The notes below the pieces were generated by a model. It saw only the letters and a list, made by a program, of their open reading frames with translations. It had not been told where the DNA came from and searched no databases. A stretch of 7,604 nucleotides of DNA, taken from assembly GCA_023393485.1 (NCBI GenBank), contig JAEWLD010000030.1, forward strand, positions 1-7,604. Direction: 5' to 3'. The position numbers and the translations under genes are program-made. Shown in pieces: positions 5,329 through 7,604 of this stretch (position 1 is its first letter; each line of letters opens with the position of its first letter). This DNA is from Bacteroidota bacterium. GTDB taxonomy: Bacteria > Bacteroidota > Bacteroidia > Flavobacteriales > Flavobacteriaceae.

Positions 5329-6486
5329 TTACTCCTGAAATTTCGCCCTTTTACTTCCTTCGTACATTTCATATTTCACCAACCGCGCCTCAAGACTTCC
5401 ATTAAAAAGCTTGATCTTGCGCGAGGGTTTGAGTCCGACGTATTTCAGCGCTTCCAGATTTGCGGTGATAAACCAGGCTTCGGTTCCCGGATAACTTTGC
5501 TTGAGCGTATCGCCGATTTCGCGATAAAAACGTTCGAGCTGGATGTCAAGCCGTTCGCCATACGGCGGATTGAACAGCATATGGAGCGGGCCGCGCGTTT
5601 CTTTTGCGGTATCGAAAAAATTCTTTTCGGCGATCGTCACATAATCCTCGAGGTTTGCGTTTCGGATATTGTCCTTGGCCTTGGCAACGGCCGACGGCGC
5701 TTTGTCATAACCGGTTATCGTATAATTGAATTCGCGGACACGCTTTAAAAGTGAATTAGTGACGACCTCGAACAAATCGTTGTCCCAGTCATTCCATTTC
5801 TCAAAAGCGAACTCTTTGCGGTTGATGTTGGCCGGAATGTTACAGGCAATCATCGCTGCTTCGGCCAGGATTGTCCCGCTGCCGCACATCGGGTCGAGAA
5901 AATCACCCTGCCCGTTCCAGCCCGAGAGCAGAAGCATTCCGGCGGCCAGGACTTCGTTGATCGGCGCAATATTGGTTGCGGTACGATAACCGCGATGGTG
6001 CAAGGACGCGCCCGATGTATCGAGTGAAACAGTTACATTTTCGCGATCGATATGGATGTTGATCCGCAAATCGGGATGCTCTTTATCAATGCTCGGACGC
6101 ATTCCGGTCTGTTTGCGGAATTGATCGACGATGGCGTCCTTGGCTTTTTGCGCAACAAACTGCGAATGACGGAAATGATCCGAATGCACGGTCGCATCAA
6201 TCACGAATGTATTTCCCGAGGTCAAATACTGCGACCAGTCAATGGCATTGACGCCGCGGTACAGGGCATCGTCGTTTATCGCCCGGAAACCGTGAATCGG
6301 TTTAAGAATCTTAAGCGCCGTACGCAGTGCGATGTTGGCTTTGTACATAAAACCCTTATCGCCTTTGAAAGTGACTACGCGCGTACCCTGAACAACGTCC
6401 ATCGCCCCGAGCTGCATCAGTTCTTTTGCCAGTATTTCCTCGAAGCCAAAAAAGGTTTTGGCGACCATCCTGAAATTATTTTCCAT
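5329..6486 (-). CDS. THUMP domain class I SAM-dependent RNA methyltransferase (RlmL-like)
   Basis: From the ATG at 6484-6486 the product is 385 residues (MENNFRMVAKTFFGFEEILAKEL). An in-frame TTG at 6508-6510 would lie inside the predicted -7 element and is rejected. The N-terminal ferredoxin-like segment and THUMP domain cover about residues 1-155 and bind RNA. The linker SGASLHHRGYRTATNIAPINEVLAAGML leads into the methyltransferase domain with motif I DPMCGSGT (198-205), acidic D261 in GYDKAPSAV, and catalytic NPPYGERL (306-313), the signature of N2-guanine methylation. It corresponds to the RlmL half of the fused E. coli RlmKL (m2G2445 in 23S rRNA) without the RlmK half, as is common outside the gammaproteobacteria. 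The exact target is inferred from family. It is the only gene after its promoter before copy B of the repeat. Confidence 0.92.
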   Translation of the reverse strand: MENNFRMVAKTFFGFEEILAKELMQLGAMDVVQGTRVVTFKGDKGFMYKANIALRTALKILKPIHGFRAINDDALYRGVNAIDWSQYLTSGNTFVIDATVHSDHFRHSQFVAQKAKDAIVDQFRKQTGMRPSIDKEHPDLRINIHIDRENVTVSLDTSGASLHHRGYRTATNIAPINEVLAAGMLLLSGWNGQGDFLDPMCGSGTILAEAAMIACNIPANINRKEFAFEKWNDWDNDLFEVVTNSLLKRVREFNYTITGYDKAPSAVAKAKDNIRNANLEDYVTIAEKNFFDTAKETRGPLHMLFNPPYGERLDIQLERFYREIGDTLKQSYPGTEAWFITANLEALKYVGLKPSRKIKLFNGSLEARLVKYEMYEGSKRAKFQE

Positions 6487-6507
6487 CGTAAAACCAAGTA
6501 AACCGTG

Positions 6508-6515
6508 CAAAAATA
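6508..6515 (-). promoter_or_regulatory. -7 element of the THUMP methyltransferase promoter
   Basis: On the minus strand this reads TATTTTTG, a full match to TAnnTTTG, ending 21 nt upstream of the ATG. The implied leader is about 15 nt. No strong -33 TTG was found at the usual distance. The presence of this element is what selects the ATG at 6486 as the start. Confidence 0.6.
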
Positions 6516-6518
6516 CGC

Positions 6519-6526
6519 TAAATTTG
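6519..6526 (+). promoter_or_regulatory. -7 element of the methyltransferase/ZIP operon promoter
   Basis: TAAATTTG is a full match to the Bacteroidetes TAnnTTTG consensus, 27 nt before the ATG at 6554, giving a short leader of about 20 nt. It lies 3 bp from the divergent element at 6508-6515. The -33 region is not well conserved. Confidence 0.6.
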
Positions 6527-6553
6527 CGGTTGGAACAGTTTCAAACCAAATAA

Positions 6554-7303
6554 ATGTCCGACAATCTGAAAGGGAAAAATTGCTCAAACTGGTACGCCTC
6601 GTGGTTCGATACGCCGTACTACCATATTTTATACAAAGACCGCGATCATGAAGAGGCGCAACTGTTCATGGACAACATCACGAATTACCTGAATTTGCCC
6701 GAAAACGCCAAAATACTTGACCTTGCCTGCGGAAAAGGCAGGCATTCCGTGTATTTGAATCAGCTTGGGTTTGATGTTACCGGTGCCGACTTGTCTGAAA
6801 ATTCAATTGCCGAAGCCAAAGCGTACGAGAATGAAACCCTTCATTTCCGTGTCCACGACATGCGCGAGCGGTTTGCCGGGCAGCAGTTTGACGCCGTATT
6901 CAATCTTTTTACGAGTTTCGGTTATTTTGAAAACCACGCCGACAATCTAAAAACTTTGGTTGCGATCCGCGACAGTCTTAGCGAATACGGCTTTGGCGTA
7001 ATCGATTTCATGAACGTCGAGCAGGTCGTCAGCAATCTGGTCGCAAATGAAACCAAAACCGTAGATGGCATCGACTTTCACATCAAAAGGTTTTACGTCG
7101 GGAACCACATCTACAAGGAAATCGATTTTGAGGCCGATGGCTGCCAGTACCATTTCACTGAGAAAGTCCAGGCGTTGAGGCTTCAGGATTTTGAATCGAT
7201 GATGGAACAATCGGGCATTCACCTGCTCGATGTCTTTGGCGATTACAAACTCCGCAAATACAGCGCAAAAGACTCCGAACGTTTGATCATGATATTCAAA
7301 TGA
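6554..7303 (+). CDS. Class I SAM-dependent methyltransferase
   Basis: A 249-residue cytoplasmic protein. After an N-terminal segment rich in aromatics (NWYASWFDTPYYHILYKDRDHEEA, residues 12-35), which is typical of a widespread group of uncharacterised bacterial methyltransferases, motif I is ILDLACGKGRHSVYL at 54-68. The acidic ribose-binding residue is D79 in TGADLSENS, followed by HDMRERF near 101-107 and FDAVFNLFTSFGYF at 112-125. The C-terminal half consists of strands such as IYKEIDFEADGCQYHFTEKVQAL, a beta-sheet extension, and LLDVFGDYKLRKYSAKDSERLIMIFK, a common ending in this group. The substrate is unknown. It starts at the ATG at 6554 downstream of a good -7 element, and its TGA overlaps the ATG of the ZIP transporter (ATGA), so the two are translationally coupled. 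Confidence 0.9.
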   Translation: MSDNLKGKNCSNWYASWFDTPYYHILYKDRDHEEAQLFMDNITNYLNLPENAKILDLACGKGRHSVYLNQLGFDVTGADLSENSIAEAKAYENETLHFRVHDMRERFAGQQFDAVFNLFTSFGYFENHADNLKTLVAIRDSLSEYGFGVIDFMNVEQVVSNLVANETKTVDGIDFHIKRFYVGNHIYKEIDFEADGCQYHFTEKVQALRLQDFESMMEQSGIHLLDVFGDYKLRKYSAKDSERLIMIFK

Positions 7304-7604
7304 TAAAGTACCTCGTGCCACTTTTTGCGGTCATCTCAGGCTACGGCTTCGCGTTTTTCCTGCAGCCGGCGGGCAAATCAAAGCTCAAATTGCTGCTGTC
7401 ATTCAGCGGTTCGTTCCTGTTGTCTTTGACCGTTATGCATTTGCTTCCGGAAGTGTACGAAGGCCACAACCACTCGATCGGGCTTTACATCATGGGCGGG
7501 ATTTTGTTCCAGATCGTGCTTGAATTTTTCTCGAAAGGCGCAGAGCACGGCCACGTCCATTTCCACCACGAAATGACTACGATTCCATGGGCGCTGTTTA
7601 TCAG
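7300..7604 (+). CDS. ZIP family metal transporter, N-terminal part (cut by right edge)
   Basis: The ATG at 7300-7302 overlaps the TGA of the methyltransferase, and the frame remains open to the window end, giving 101 residues of an incomplete protein. Three hydrophobic segments are visible, about residues 3-21, 30-49 and 60-76. The second ends in VMHLLPEVYE, where H47 and E51 match the conserved HxxPE of ZIP transporters. A histidine-rich stretch follows (AEHGHVHFHHE, about 81-91), as in the metal-binding variable loop of ZIP proteins. These carriers import zinc or other divalent metals across the inner membrane. The truncation is due to the window end; no break in the gene is seen. Metal specificity cannot be assigned from this part. 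Confidence 0.85.
   Translation, partial: MIKYLVPLFAVISGYGFAFFLQPAGKSKLKLLLSFSGSFLLSLTVMHLLPEVYEGHNHSIGLYIMGGILFQIVLEFFSKGAEHGHVHFHHEMTTIPWALFI

Noticed and set aside
6487..6510. Upstream TTG start for the THUMP methyltransferase (eight extra residues)
   Set aside because: The TTG is part of the TATTTTTG -7 element, so it would lie upstream of the transcript; the conserved N-terminus begins at the ATG at 6486.

Overview
The window looks like ordinary chromosomal DNA from a member of the Flavobacteriia (Bacteroidetes). The evidence is an rlmD-DUF6452-DUF6048 gene order that I recognise from flavobacteria, promoter-like TAnnTTTG (-7) elements instead of sigma70 boxes, the lack of clear Shine-Dalgarno sequences, and a lipoprotein whose residues after the lipidated cysteine fit the Bacteroidetes surface-export signal. 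The base composition looks close to balanced by eye, which is high for Flavobacterium itself, so the genus is left open. No phage, plasmid, transposase, CRISPR, tRNA or rRNA sequence was seen.

Layout from left to right. Positions 2-100 hold the 3' end of an unidentified plus-strand gene that converges on a minus-strand OsmC/Ohr-type peroxiredoxin gene (97-507). After a 183-bp gap comes a minus-strand DUF1697 gene (691-1245). A 239-bp intergenic region (1246-1484) contains an unusual array of 7-8 bp GACTTT units interrupted by a 38-bp GC-rich core. A plus-strand cluster follows: rlmD (1485-2900), a DUF6452 lipoprotein (2911-3414), a DUF6048 outer-membrane protein (3380-4189) and a class I SAM methyltransferase (4190-4975). 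These are separated by 10 bp, an overlap and a direct TAA-ATG junction, so they are probably one operon. A small minus-strand two-helix membrane protein gene (4968-5201) converges on it with an 8-bp overlap. A second copy of the GACTTT/core repeat lies at 5251-5327. Then come a minus-strand THUMP-domain RNA methyltransferase (5329-6486) and, divergent from it, a second class I SAM methyltransferase (6554-7303) overlapping the start of a ZIP-family metal transporter that runs off the right edge (7300-7604).

How the genes fit together: two enzymes are predicted 23S rRNA methyltransferases (RlmD for a 5-methyluridine, the THUMP protein for a guanosine N2 methylation of RlmL type), and two more methyltransferases have unknown substrates. 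DUF6452 (surface lipoprotein) and DUF6048 (outer-membrane barrel) are co-transcribed and both reach the outer membrane, so they may form a pair. The most unusual non-coding signals are the two dispersed copies of the heptamer/core repeat and a nearly symmetrical pair of back-to-back -7 elements at 6507-6527 between the divergent methyltransferase genes. I found no convincing evidence of a new defence or mobile system; the repeat family is the best candidate for something not well described.
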